A stretch of 36,683 nucleotides of DNA. Origin: Phycisphaerae bacterium (GTDB lineage Bacteria > Planctomycetota > Phycisphaerae > UBA1845). Under the pieces are notes generated by a model. That model was given only the letters and a program-made list of their open reading frames with translations. It had not been told where the DNA came from and ran no database searches. Position numbers and translations under genes: made by a program. The stretch is taken from positions 1 to 36,683 of the forward strand of contig JAJDDP010000022.1 in the NCBI GenBank assembly GCA_029260235.1, in the 5' to 3' direction. Of this stretch, positions 1 to 8,459 are shown in pieces (positions within the stretch are counted from its first letter, which is position 1; each line of letters opens with the position of its first letter).

Positions 1-1791
1 GCGCTCCCGAAGTTGGCGAACCTTGTCGGCCTGCTGCTCTGCCCTGGACAGCGGCCTCATATCGATAACCACGGCAGTTTCCAGAGAAGTTACGATTCGG
101 CATGCTCGTTGAAGCAAGCACGCCGAATCATGATCTTTGTCGGAGGATGCGGAACCTCTAGCCCGGTCGGCCACGATCGCCATGACGTTGCTCTTGAAAC
201 GAGCCTCGAAGTAGCCCCTTTTCTTGCCGGGCGGAATGATCGACGTCATTTCAATGCGACCGCCGGCAAAGGACCGGAACACTTCAGCCAAACCAGCCGG
301 ATCCTCGGCTAGCCACTGATCAAGATTCTCGAGCTGGCTAATCAACCACTCCTGAGTTGGGAGTGTTGAGGGCCTAGCTTGCTGTTTCTCCAACCGCCTG
401 ATTTCGGCGGCACGTTCATCCTGCCGAGCTTCTAACTCACGAAGCCGACACGCTATCGATCGTAAATCGCAGCCTGCCTCCTCAACCATCAAGGTCAGGT
501 TGTTGACCTTCTGGTCGATCCTCTGCAGTTCAGAACGGCGCTCAGAAAGTTCATTCGGTCCGCACCGCGCCGCCGTTTCTATGATGCGATTCAGGGCAGC
601 GGATAGTTCATCGATGAAGCCATCCATCTTAAGGAGGTGGGCCTGCATCTGTTCGATTAGCAAGGACCGAAGCAACGCACGAGGCGCATGCGTCCTTACA
701 TCACAGCGATGCATGCGCCGGCCACCGCAGGTTATGCACCTCCCGGAAGCACCGGCTAGCACGAAGCGTGAACCACACTTGGCACAGAAGAGGAGGCCAG
801 AGAGTTTGTTCTTTGGGTACAACTGAACGTAGCTTGATCCATTACCGCCGGATGCACCCTTCGGGCCGGGATAGATCTTCTTGATCTCGGCTAGCCTCTT
901 CTGTGCAAGCTCCCAAAGATCCTGCGGTACGATTCGAAGCTCTTCCCGCTGGACAACAACCTGGTCAGATTTTGGAACGACAACTTGCACGACCTTTCCG
1001 GTGATTGGGTTGCGCTTGTTGCTTCGCTCACCCCATCGCCAGACGCCGATGTACTTCTGGCAGGTCAGAATGCGCCTCACATAGTCATGATGCCATCCGG
1101 GTGTTGTAGCCCTGTGATCCTTGGACACGCCAAGGCGGGTGAGTTCGGTGGCAATCCAGCACATGGATTTGCGATCAACAGCAAACCACTCAAATGTCTG
1201 CACGACCCAACGGGCGACTTCGCTGATAGTGATCCGCATTCGCGGCCTACGATTACGCCCACGACGCTGGCTCTCCGAACCGGGGATTGGCTCCGAGGCA
1301 TAGCCGAAGCGAAAATCACCGGCTGATAGGCCCTCAAGTACGGCGCTGGCTTGGCCCCGGTGGACGCGCTTACCCAAGTCGGTAATGTACTGCTCATGGT
1401 GCAGGCCCAGAATCGTGGCCAAGATTTGCCAGGACTCATTATCCGTGTCGATGCCTTCGTTAATGCTGATTATTCGGATGCCGTCGGAGACGAGCTCCTT
1501 GAGCAGCGACATCAGCTGGGTAGATTCACGGCTGAGCCTGCTCAAGTCCTCCACATACAACACCGTGAAGCGCTTCGCCTTTGCCGCGGCTTTGAGTTCC
1601 TGCAGCACCATCCGGTCAGTCTTGGTGCCGGATACTGCCCGCTCGATGAAAACGTTCTCATCAGGAATGAACACGTTGTCGGCGCGAGCCCTATCTCGGC
1701 AACCGCGTACCTGATCGTCCGGGCTCCTCTCATTCTGCATGTCGCTGGACATGCGCGCATGGGCGGCTCCAATTATTTGAATCTCAGACAT
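1..1791 (-). CDS. Large serine recombinase (site-specific resolvase/integrase), 3' end cut by the window edge
   Basis: Translating the minus strand from the ATG at 1791 gives 597 residues without a stop, running off the left edge. The N-terminal resolvase domain (about residues 1-150) opens with ARMSSDMQ, which fits the catalytic serine motif (Ser15 or Ser16), and has VLYVEDLSRLSRE near residue 80. A recombinase domain follows at about 155-300. A zinc-ribbon signature CAKC...CITCGG lies near residues 338-358, then a long charged coiled-coil stretch. This is the architecture of large serine integrases, which join attachment sites by a 2-bp staggered cut. The start is supported by GGAG eight bases upstream. 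No partner directionality factor was recognised. An excisive role or the specific element cannot be told from this window. Confidence 0.92.
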   Translation of the reverse strand, partial: MSEIQIIGAAHARMSSDMQNERSPDDQVRGCRDRARADNVFIPDENVFIERAVSGTKTDRMVLQELKAAAKAKRFTVLYVEDLSRLSRESTQLMSLLKELVSDGIRIISINEGIDTDNESWQILATILGLHHEQYITDLGKRVHRGQASAVLEGLSAGDFRFGYASEPIPGSESQRRGRNRRPRMRITISEVARWVVQTFEWFAVDRKSMCWIATELTRLGVSKDHRATTPGWHHDYVRRILTCQKYIGVWRWGERSNKRNPITGKVVQVVVPKSDQVVVQREELRIVPQDLWELAQKRLAEIKKIYPGPKGASGGNGSSYVQLYPKNKLSGLLFCAKCGSRFVLAGASGRCITCGGRRMHRCDVRTHAPRALLRSLLIEQMQAHLLKMDGFIDELSAALNRIIETAARCGPNELSERRSELQRIDQKVNNLTLMVEEAGCDLRSIACRLRELEARQDERAAEIRRLEKQQARPSTLPTQEWLISQLENLDQWLAEDPAGLAEVFRSFAGGRIEMTSIIPPGKKRGYFEARFKSNVMAIVADRARGSASSDKDHDSACLLQRACRIVTSLETAVVIDMRPLSRAEQQADKVRQLRER

Positions 1792-2370
1792 CAGAAAAAC
1801 TCCATTTGGGTGCGAACCCAGCAGACAGCTGGCTAGGTCAGCAACTAATGATGGTGTCTGAGATGTTCGCCGTCGTATGCATAACCGCTTGTTGAAGAAC
1901 GGGTTAAGACCGATCGAAGTCCAATTCGACGGACTCGACGAGGTCGTACCCGTTAGGTACAAAGCGGGTCCCCGCTAATCGGTAAACCGAGACAGGCCAG
2001 TCACTTACGGCTGGCTTTTCTTGTAGACATTCCTCGGCAAATGGGCTTGGGCTTGCCTGGGGCTTGCCGGGGCGTGCCGGTTTTGGTGGTGTGAGGCAGG
2101 GCTTCCTGTGTGGAGGGTTGGGATCGCTTGGTACTGGTGCCTTTGTTGAGCGACACCAAGGCACGAGCCGCCCACATGCCCCCCCCAAATACCTGTCCGG
2201 ATTCCCGGCGGTCTTGCGTCTATGTGCTGGGGCGTGGTGTAGATTGCACGTGTGCAGGGCAATGGACCTGGAGCTGACCATTGGCGATACTTGCTCGGGA
2301 AGCAACCCAACCCGGAGACTGCCGCGTCTTCGAGCCCGACAAAGAAGTAGCAAGAGGTGGATGATAACCG
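1792..2370. other. Region without a convincing gene upstream of the serine recombinase
   Basis: About 580 bases lie between the recombinase start and the TolB-like lipoprotein. Long overlapping frames exist on both strands but their translations are rich in Arg, Pro and Cys and look non-coding. The end of one minus frame (about 1904-2040, ending in VESVELDFDRS) looks more protein-like but has no good start codon. The segment holds three 10-bp GC-rich tandem units (2049-2078) and a run of eight C near 2180. Recombinase attachment sites often lie beside the recombinase gene, so an att core could be here; none is proven. Confidence 0.5.
2049..2078. repeat. Three 10-bp GC-rich tandem units
   Basis: Three adjacent units share the core GGGCTTGCC; the third has GGGCGTGCC. 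They lie about 260 bases upstream of the serine recombinase start. Their function is unknown. Recombinase binding or a replication-slippage repeat are both possible. Confidence 0.5.
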
Positions 2371-2982
2371 ATGAAGAACAGGACAGGCATCTTGCCATTG
2401 ACCGTTTTTCTTGCGTTCGCATCGTGCAGCAGGACTGACAGGCAATTCCCCGTTGCAAGAAGCAACGATGCTGCAAGCCATGAGATTATCGCCGTGCGGA
2501 CAGATTACCGGGACAATCCCTCCGATGTATCGACTGACGAGATATACATTGAACTCAAAGACGGCTCCAAAGAATACCTCACGGACAATTCACTCATGGA
2601 TCGCATGCCCACGTTCTCCCCGGACAACGCCTGGGTCGCTTTTCTCCGGCGCGGAGACTCGAATGCGGATGGCAAAGTGGATTGGGATGATAACCGTGAA
2701 CTGTGGCTGATGCATCTCGCTTGTCGGCAGTCCAAGTGCGTTACGGTGGGCATGCTTGATGCCGGGAGGCATTGCTGGCATCCGTCGGCCCAGCAAATCG
2801 CATTCGTTGCAGGAGATGAAGTGTACAACAAGAGGCTTTATGTATACGACGTTGCGCAAGGCACGCATCGTAACATTTGTGATGGCGCAGCTGATTGGCC
2901 AACGTGGTCACCGGATGGCGCTCACATCGCCTTCTACGACAAGAAGAACCGCGTATGCGTCCGGTTGCCTCGTTTGTCGTAG
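2371..2982 (+). CDS. TolB-like beta-propeller lipoprotein, probably truncated at the 3' end
   Basis: This 203-residue frame starts with a lipoprotein signal peptide (hydrophobic stretch then FASC, with Cys about residue 17). It continues with WD40/TolB-like blades: FSPDNAWVAFLRRGD near residue 75, HPSAQQIAFVAGDE near 135, and WSPDGAHIAFYD near 180. A Ca-binding-type loop DSNADGKVDWDDN sits between the first two blades. After YDKKNR the sequence turns into a short basic tail and stops, although a propeller needs more blades. The opposite strand from 2934 on reads as an RHS remnant. I infer a rearrangement junction near 2950 that removed the 3' part. AGAGGTGG about 11 bases upstream may serve as the ribosome site. 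Confidence 0.6.
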   Translation: MKNRTGILPLTVFLAFASCSRTDRQFPVARSNDAASHEIIAVRTDYRDNPSDVSTDEIYIELKDGSKEYLTDNSLMDRMPTFSPDNAWVAFLRRGDSNADGKVDWDDNRELWLMHLACRQSKCVTVGMLDAGRHCWHPSAQQIAFVAGDEVYNKRLYVYDVAQGTHRNICDGAADWPTWSPDGAHIAFYDKKNRVCVRLPRLS

Positions 2983-3239
2983 CCGTACTCGAACTCCAGC
3001 GGCGTGCCGAGGAACGAGTTGTACGGGACAGCCAGCACCCGGCCCCATTTGTCCAAGCCGGTGGCGACGTTGCCAGGAACCTGCGAAGAGATCGCCATCC
3101 CCGCCACAGTGCCTTAGACGACGGTGGAAGTGCTCGGCCAGTTGAATCGGTTGAGTCCATCGTCGCAAGGTCGGCGCATTTCTCTTCGTCCAAGCTGCCA
3201 GGGCTCGTCCGCGTTGCGGTCAATCCATCTACTGTAGGT
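2934..3239 (-). pseudogene. RHS/YD-repeat protein remnant
   Basis: On the minus strand a frame ending at TAG 2934-2936 reads TGLDKWGRVLAV, then GTPLEFEYGYDKRGNRTHTR. The GLDxxGRV and YGYDxxGNR motifs are typical of RHS repeats, including those in planctomycete RHS proteins. The frame is closed upstream by a TAA near 3115. A second short frame above it (WIDRNADEPWQLGR, then DGLNRF) also looks RHS-like, so the parent gene is decayed by stops or frameshifts. Nothing here can make a full toxin-delivery protein. It faces and overlaps the truncated TolB-like gene. Confidence 0.5.
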
Positions 3240-3255
3240 CGACAAACTTGTCTAC
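3238..3255. repeat. 8-2-8 inverted repeat downstream of the efflux operon
   Basis: The arms GTCGACAA and TTGTCTAC match at 7 of 8 positions around an AC spacer. The repeat lies about 20 bases past the stop of the last efflux-operon gene. No T-run follows in the operon direction, so it is not a standard intrinsic terminator. It may be a weak transcript-end structure or chance. Confidence 0.3.
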
Positions 3256-3274
3256 ATCGATGCGTGCGTCGCCG

Positions 3275-3820
3275 CTACATCAACGGCTTCACCGAGCCGA
3301 GCGACTTCTTCCCGTTTGCCTCCTGGATTTCCACCCACCACATTGGGTTGCTTGGGAGCGGGTCAGGTGCCACGGCGTGTACGTCGTAGTCATCATGCGA
3401 TGGCGCGTACTCACCCTTGCCAACAACGGACTTGAGTCGATCATCGGCTCCGATCCACGCTCGAACGATCGTCGCTCCCTTGTCGTTGTACGGGAGCTTG
3501 ACGACGAGGTGGCCCTCCTTGCCAGCTTCGATCTTTCCGTGTCCCTGAGCGAACTCTACTTTCAATTCTCCGATTGCCGCCGTCCCCAAGGAAACTTCAT
3601 CGTGCGCATGGTCATGATTCTCCTCTTCCTCCGGTGCGCTCCCATGAGCTTCATGGGTGGTCCCATCGGCGTGGGCGTGAGTATCCGGTGCCGCCTTCTT
3701 GGCGGCAGTCGTTGCGTTTTCGGTGCTGCTCGGCTTTTCGGTTTCGGACTTCTTGCACCCAGGCGCGGAGGCAATCAAAGCACACCCGAGCACCATCATC
3801 ATCAAAGCATTCTTCATCAA
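3275..3820 (-). CDS. His-rich periplasmic lipoprotein of the metal-efflux operon
   Basis: This 181-residue protein has a lipoprotein signal (MMMVLGCALIASAPGC, lipobox Cys22). A flexible Thr/Glu/His-rich linker (about residues 46-76) carries THAHADGTTHEAHG and ENHDHAHDE, good candidates for Cu, Zn or Ni binding. A folded beta-rich domain follows (about 78-181) with HLVVKLPYNDKGATIVRAW. It starts 10 bases after the RND pump gene, with AAGGAG before the ATG, so it is the last gene of the operon. I infer a periplasmic metal chaperone or sensor that hands cations to the pump. The closest comparison is small accessory lipoproteins in CzcCBA-type operons; I do not recognise a named family. Confidence 0.85.
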   Translation of the reverse strand: MMKNALMMMVLGCALIASAPGCKKSETEKPSSTENATTAAKKAAPDTHAHADGTTHEAHGSAPEEEENHDHAHDEVSLGTAAIGELKVEFAQGHGKIEAGKEGHLVVKLPYNDKGATIVRAWIGADDRLKSVVGKGEYAPSHDDYDVHAVAPDPLPSNPMWWVEIQEANGKKSLGSVKPLM

Positions 3821-3830
3821 TGTTCTCCTT

Positions 3831-6800
3831 CTAAGGCGTTGCCGGTGCCACCGATGGACCGGCTTCGTCAGTTATTGGTTTACTACGTCTATCCAAACGA
3901 TGGATCGCCGCGTACCCAGCTGGCACAACGACGAGATTCAGAAAAGTCGATGTCAGCAAGCCGCCGAGAATGACGACGGACAGCGGAGCGAGAATCTCGT
4001 TGCCGGACATGTCTCCCTTGATCACGATCGGTACCAACGCGAGCGCAGCGGTCAATGCCGTCATAAGAATCGGAACCAAGCGCTCCTGCGATCCACGGAC
4101 GATCGCTTCGTTCAAACTCGCACCTTCTTCATCCACGAGGTGCTTGTAGTGGTTGACAAGCAGGATGCCGTTGCGCACCGCAATCCCGAACAACGTAATG
4201 AACCCGACCATGCTGGCAATCGAAATGACCGGGGCCGTATAGGTTCCGCCCAAGCCAAAGAGAGCGATTGTGTTGCTCAATATACTTGGTGACTCGGTTA
4301 GGAATATCGCAATAACGCCACCGATTAAGGCCAAGGGCAGATTAACCAGCACCAGCAACGCAACCGGAAGTGATCGAATCGCGAGGTTGAGAAGCACCAC
4401 CATGATCAGCACAACAACACCGCTAAAGAGCGTAATCGTCTGGCTGGCGGATTGCTGCGCCTCGAACTGCCCGCCATACTTAACGGTGTAGCCGTGCCTC
4501 GCAACAATCGGATCAACGAGTGACTCCACTTGGGCGACCAAGTGTCCGAGATTGGACCCCTCCGCCACGTTGAGCGAAACGACTGCCTTACGCTGGGCGT
4601 TTTCTCTCGCAATAAGATTCGAGGCCATCTCCGGGCCGATGACCGCAACTTCGTCAAGCCGGACGTGCGCTCCCCCTTGACCACGCAGGATTAACTCACG
4701 GAGGTCCCGGACGCTCTCGCGTTCGTGGTCGGCCAACCTCACGGTCAGTGCATAGCGGCGAACACCTTCGTTTACTTCGACGACTTCAGCCCCGAAGATG
4801 GCATTGCGAACCTGCATCGCCGCATCGGCAGGTGTCAGGCCGAAGGCAGCCAGATCTAGCGGACGATACTCCACAGGCAGCGACTGTATCATGACCTCGC
4901 GATTGGCGGCCACGTCACGTGCACCAGGAAGTGGTTTGAGGACACCCTCGATTTCCTTGGCGATCGCTCGCAAGACTTCAAGATCATCGCCATAGACGCT
5001 GATTGCGATCGCCGCCGGAGTTCCAGAGAGAATATGGCTAAGCCGGTGTTCGATTGGCTGGCCAATGTTAGTTGTAATACCCGGAACTTGTTCCAGTATC
5101 TTTGTTACTTGGCTTCGGACATCTTCTTTGCGGTGACCGGGCAGCACGGTCACGTCAATTTCCGAGTTACTGACAGGTTCGGCATGTTCATCGCGTTCGG
5201 CACGCCCTGTCCGTCGCGTCACACTCTTCACGCCCTCGATGTTGAGCAGCTGCCTTTCAATCGAGGCGGCCATTCGATCGCTGGCCTTCAACGATGTGCC
5301 AGGCGGCGCGAAGAGCCCAATCGTGAACGTACCCTCATTAAATTCCGGTAGAAATGACGTTCCAAACGTGGAGGCGAGAAGGATCATCAAGACTGTTGCC
5401 ACTCCGGCGACGCCAAGCACCGCGGCACGCGCCGCGATGGCACGCTTGACGATCGGCTCGTACATGCGTTTCAGCCATCGAACCAAGAAGCCGTCGTGCG
5501 ACTCACTTTCTGTTGGTTTGGCGTGCAGCAGATGACGGCACATAGCTGGCGTTACAGTCAAGGCCACGACAAGCGAAGCCATGATCGAGACCACGAACGC
5601 AATTCCCAACGGACGAAAGAACCGGCCTTCAATCCCTTCGAGGAACATCAGCGGGACGAAGACCAAGGCGATAATCACGGTCGCGAAGACCATGGCTGGT
5701 CGGATTTCGTTGCTCGCCTCGAAGATGACTGTGACTTTGGACTGACGATCTCCTTCAGGTTTGGCGGCATTCAATCGCAAACGTCGGAAGACGTTTTCCA
5801 CGTCAATAATGGCGTCATCCACCAGGCTGCCCACAGCGATGGCGAACCCGCCAAGGGTCATCACATTCACGGTCATGCCCAGCCAGTTCAGCACAAGCAA
5901 GCCAACCGCCAAGGAGAGTGGAATCGCGGTTAGCGTGATGAGCGTCGTTCGAGCATTCAATAGGAATAGTATGAGGATCACAGAAACGATGATGGCTGCA
6001 TCGCGTAGCGCATGCATCACGTTGTTCACCGACAATTGGATGAAGTTAGCTTGACGAAAGATTTCGCGGTTGATTTTCAAGCCCGCCGGAACGGAAGGCT
6101 CCAACGCGTTCAGCGTTTCGTCAATCTGCTCCGTGATAACCAGCGTGTTCGTTCCGGGTGCCTTCTGTATCGTCATGACGACGGCCGGTCGTCCGCCGTC
6201 AGCGCCGGTGCCGCGTTTTCGAGCTGGGCCGAGCTTGACTTCGGCCACCTGTCCGATCGTGACTGGCGTGCCATCGTGATACTTGATGACGGTACCGAAA
6301 ATATCGGCGACCGACCGTACCCGCCCACTTTGCCGAATGGGCATTTCCAGTGAGTCAACATCCGGTAGATATCCGGCACTGACGGTACTGTGAGCTTTCC
6401 CAGCGGCAGCCACAACGTCTTCGACCGTCAGGTCATACAACCTCAATCGCTCTTGCTCGACGAGAACCTGGTACTCGGGCAGTTCGCCGCCGATGACTGA
6501 GACTTGGGATACGCCGGGAATCGCGAGCAGCTTGTTGCGAAGGTCGAACTCGGCGTATGCTCGCAAGTCCAGATCACTTATTTCTCCATTCGGTGCGCAA
6601 ACCGCAAGCAGCATGATTTCGCCGGTGATCGACGTAATGGGCGTCATCTCGGCATGGGCGTCAGGCGGAAGTTCTTCTCGCACTGAATCCAGCCGCTCAG
6701 ATACCAATTGTCGTGCTCGATAGATGTCCATGCCCCAGTCAAACTCGACGTAGGCGATGGACAATCCGATGGCACTGGACGTCCGCACGCGGCGCACGCC

Positions 6801-7031
6801 AGGAATTCCGTTGACCGAGGTTTCGATTCGGAAACTCACGTACTGTTCGACTTCATCGGCGGCAAGACCCGGTGCTTCGGTCATGACCACAACTGTAGGT
6901 GCGTTGAGTTCGGGGAAAACATCTACTGGCGTGCGCGAAATCTGGTAGCCCGCAAATACAAGCAGCACTCCTGCCAAGACGAGCACAAGCGAAGCATTGT
7001 CGAGCGAGAAGCCAATTAGTTTCTTAAGCAT
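3831..7031 (-). CDS. CusA/CzcA-family heavy-metal RND efflux pump
   Basis: This 1066-residue inner-membrane transporter has the full length of the heavy-metal RND family. It uses the proton gradient to move cations from periplasm or cytoplasm through a tripartite channel. Seen here: TM1 at about residues 10-30, the periplasmic ISRTPVDVFPELNAPTV start, MTEAPGLAADEVEQ, the TM4 motif AVGSLVDDAIIDVEN (about 405-420), a large second porter domain, and C-terminal TM helices with GIAVRNGILLVNHY. The position equivalent to the first Asp of the CzcA proton relay is Ala, as in CusA. Two extra Asp residues stand in the same helix (VDDAIID). It lies 15 bases after the adaptor gene, with GAGGAG before the ATG. 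Metal specificity (Cu/Ag, Zn/Co/Cd or Ni) cannot be fixed from sequence alone. Confidence 0.95.
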   Translation of the reverse strand: MLKKLIGFSLDNASLVLVLAGVLLVFAGYQISRTPVDVFPELNAPTVVVMTEAPGLAADEVEQYVSFRIETSVNGIPGVRRVRTSSAIGLSIAYVEFDWGMDIYRARQLVSERLDSVREELPPDAHAEMTPITSITGEIMLLAVCAPNGEISDLDLRAYAEFDLRNKLLAIPGVSQVSVIGGELPEYQVLVEQERLRLYDLTVEDVVAAAGKAHSTVSAGYLPDVDSLEMPIRQSGRVRSVADIFGTVIKYHDGTPVTIGQVAEVKLGPARKRGTGADGGRPAVVMTIQKAPGTNTLVITEQIDETLNALEPSVPAGLKINREIFRQANFIQLSVNNVMHALRDAAIIVSVILILFLLNARTTLITLTAIPLSLAVGLLVLNWLGMTVNVMTLGGFAIAVGSLVDDAIIDVENVFRRLRLNAAKPEGDRQSKVTVIFEASNEIRPAMVFATVIIALVFVPLMFLEGIEGRFFRPLGIAFVVSIMASLVVALTVTPAMCRHLLHAKPTESESHDGFLVRWLKRMYEPIVKRAIAARAAVLGVAGVATVLMILLASTFGTSFLPEFNEGTFTIGLFAPPGTSLKASDRMAASIERQLLNIEGVKSVTRRTGRAERDEHAEPVSNSEIDVTVLPGHRKEDVRSQVTKILEQVPGITTNIGQPIEHRLSHILSGTPAAIAISVYGDDLEVLRAIAKEIEGVLKPLPGARDVAANREVMIQSLPVEYRPLDLAAFGLTPADAAMQVRNAIFGAEVVEVNEGVRRYALTVRLADHERESVRDLRELILRGQGGAHVRLDEVAVIGPEMASNLIARENAQRKAVVSLNVAEGSNLGHLVAQVESLVDPIVARHGYTVKYGGQFEAQQSASQTITLFSGVVVLIMVVLLNLAIRSLPVALLVLVNLPLALIGGVIAIFLTESPSILSNTIALFGLGGTYTAPVISIASMVGFITLFGIAVRNGILLVNHYKHLVDEEGASLNEAIVRGSQERLVPILMTALTAALALVPIVIKGDMSGNEILAPLSVVILGGLLTSTFLNLVVVPAGYAAIHRLDRRSKPITDEAGPSVAPATP

Positions 7032-7046
7032 GGTCGGTCTCCTCGC

Positions 7047-8459
7047 TTAGTGTTTACCGTGGAACGAACCGTCAGCGTGAAAGTGCCCGCCTTTTTGCGA
7101 TGTACCACTCTGGGCGGTTGCCAGCTTGAGCTCATACGCCCCTGCAAGGACCACCTCATCGCTCAACGCCAAGCCGCTATTGATGACGACCCAGCGCCCG
7201 TCGTCTACGCCCATATCCGCTTCAACTCGAATGGCCTTGTTGGCGTCGTTTGGGTCGCGCCGGAAGAACACGTGCGTGATACCGTCCTTCACGATGGCGG
7301 AACGTGGGATGGCAAGTGCTTTGCCCCCTGAAGATTCAGCAACAACCTCTAGAAATGCCGACACGCCAGGACGCATCCATGACCGTTTTTCGTGCGGTGC
7401 GGCAATCAACGAGATGGTTCGCTCGTCGGGGTGAGCTTCGAGACCAATGGTCAGCGTTGCATCAACCGAATCGCCGATATCTATTCTGGGTGACTCCGGG
7501 GGGGCGATGCGTGCCACAGCATCCTCGTTGAACCGTGGAAGGTCGGTCTGCAAACCCATCGCACGAAACCGGATCTTGTCCGGCTGCACGGTCGTCATGA
7601 CAAGGCTTGTCTCACTCACCCAGGCCCCGTTGGTGACCGGGACGCTGTCGACTACCCCCGGTGCAACAGCACGAACTTCCACGACATTGATTTCCCGCCA
7701 ACGGGGATGTTGTTCCGGTGAATCTGGATCAATGGCGGTTAGCTCTGCAGCAGGGATTCCAAGAATCGAAGCGGCGTTCATTATCAGGACTTCAAGCCGT
7801 TCACGTGCCCCGTGGAACTGCGCTGCGATCTCGACCTTTCGGGCTTGGAGCTCCGCTTCCTTCTCCAAGACCTCTGCAAGTTCAGCACTGGTCGTAGCTA
7901 GAACAGCCTTTGATTGGGCGAACTCTTCCGCCGTGATCACGCCACTCTCGTTCGATCGTTCGAGCTGCGCGACACGTTCAGCCCAGATGGCAACTGCTTT
8001 CTCCAGCTCTTCATGATGTCGCTGGTGGGCAGCCATCAGGGGGGCGATCGTATCTGAACGTCCCTTCGCTTGTAGCAGTTTCGACTCGGTTTCGTTAAGC
8101 CGTTCCTGCAATTCGCGCCATTGGGGTGAATCGAGCGTGAACAGCAACTGCGCCGGTTCGACGTCGTCATACTGCGAGACATGAAGTTCGACCCGACCAC
8201 CTAACATAGTGCGGTATTCGCGGCGTGCTTCCGGCGCAAGTTCAAATCTGCCCGGTGATCGAATGGTCCGATCGACGTGCCGTGCTTCGACCTTGGCGAA
8301 CGTAATCCCGATGTTGCTGCGCACGGTCGCAGGGATATCCACTCTGTTGGTGGCGGCTGGATCACTCGACTCCACGGCAGCAGGTTCGTCGCCGGACTTC
8401 TCTTGGCATCCGCCGATTGGCGTCAGCGCGATGAGCGCGATGTATAGGTATTTTTTCAT
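7047..8459 (-). CDS. RND efflux periplasmic adaptor (membrane fusion protein, CusB/CzcB type)
   Basis: This 470-residue protein has a lipoprotein signal peptide (lipobox PIGGC, Cys18), so it is likely anchored to the inner membrane. A lipoyl/barrel-sandwich half near residues 65-110 (APEARREYRTMLGGRVEL) leads into a long alpha-helical hairpin (about 112-220). Beta-barrel and membrane-proximal domains follow to about residue 450. The last dozen residues are His-rich (HFHADGSFHGKH) and resemble the HADG motif of the neighbouring lipoprotein. It joins the RND pump to the outer-membrane channel. Its ATG shares one base with the TAA of the upstream TolC-type gene, which indicates translational coupling. 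Confidence 0.93.
   Translation of the reverse strand: MKKYLYIALIALTPIGGCQEKSGDEPAAVESSDPAATNRVDIPATVRSNIGITFAKVEARHVDRTIRSPGRFELAPEARREYRTMLGGRVELHVSQYDDVEPAQLLFTLDSPQWRELQERLNETESKLLQAKGRSDTIAPLMAAHQRHHEELEKAVAIWAERVAQLERSNESGVITAEEFAQSKAVLATTSAELAEVLEKEAELQARKVEIAAQFHGARERLEVLIMNAASILGIPAAELTAIDPDSPEQHPRWREINVVEVRAVAPGVVDSVPVTNGAWVSETSLVMTTVQPDKIRFRAMGLQTDLPRFNEDAVARIAPPESPRIDIGDSVDATLTIGLEAHPDERTISLIAAPHEKRSWMRPGVSAFLEVVAESSGGKALAIPRSAIVKDGITHVFFRRDPNDANKAIRVEADMGVDDGRWVVINSGLALSDEVVLAGAYELKLATAQSGTSQKGGHFHADGSFHGKH

Noticed and set aside
2130..2170. GTGCCTT/AAGGCAC inverted repeat in the left non-coding region
   Set aside because: Seven bases with a 14-base loop and no T-run or conserved neighbour; within chance expectation for this GC content.
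1904..2476. 190-residue minus-strand frame upstream of the serine recombinase
   Set aside because: Most of it is rich in Cys, Arg and Pro with no domain pattern and it overlaps the TolB-like start. Only the last 40 residues look protein-like, and they lack a good start codon.
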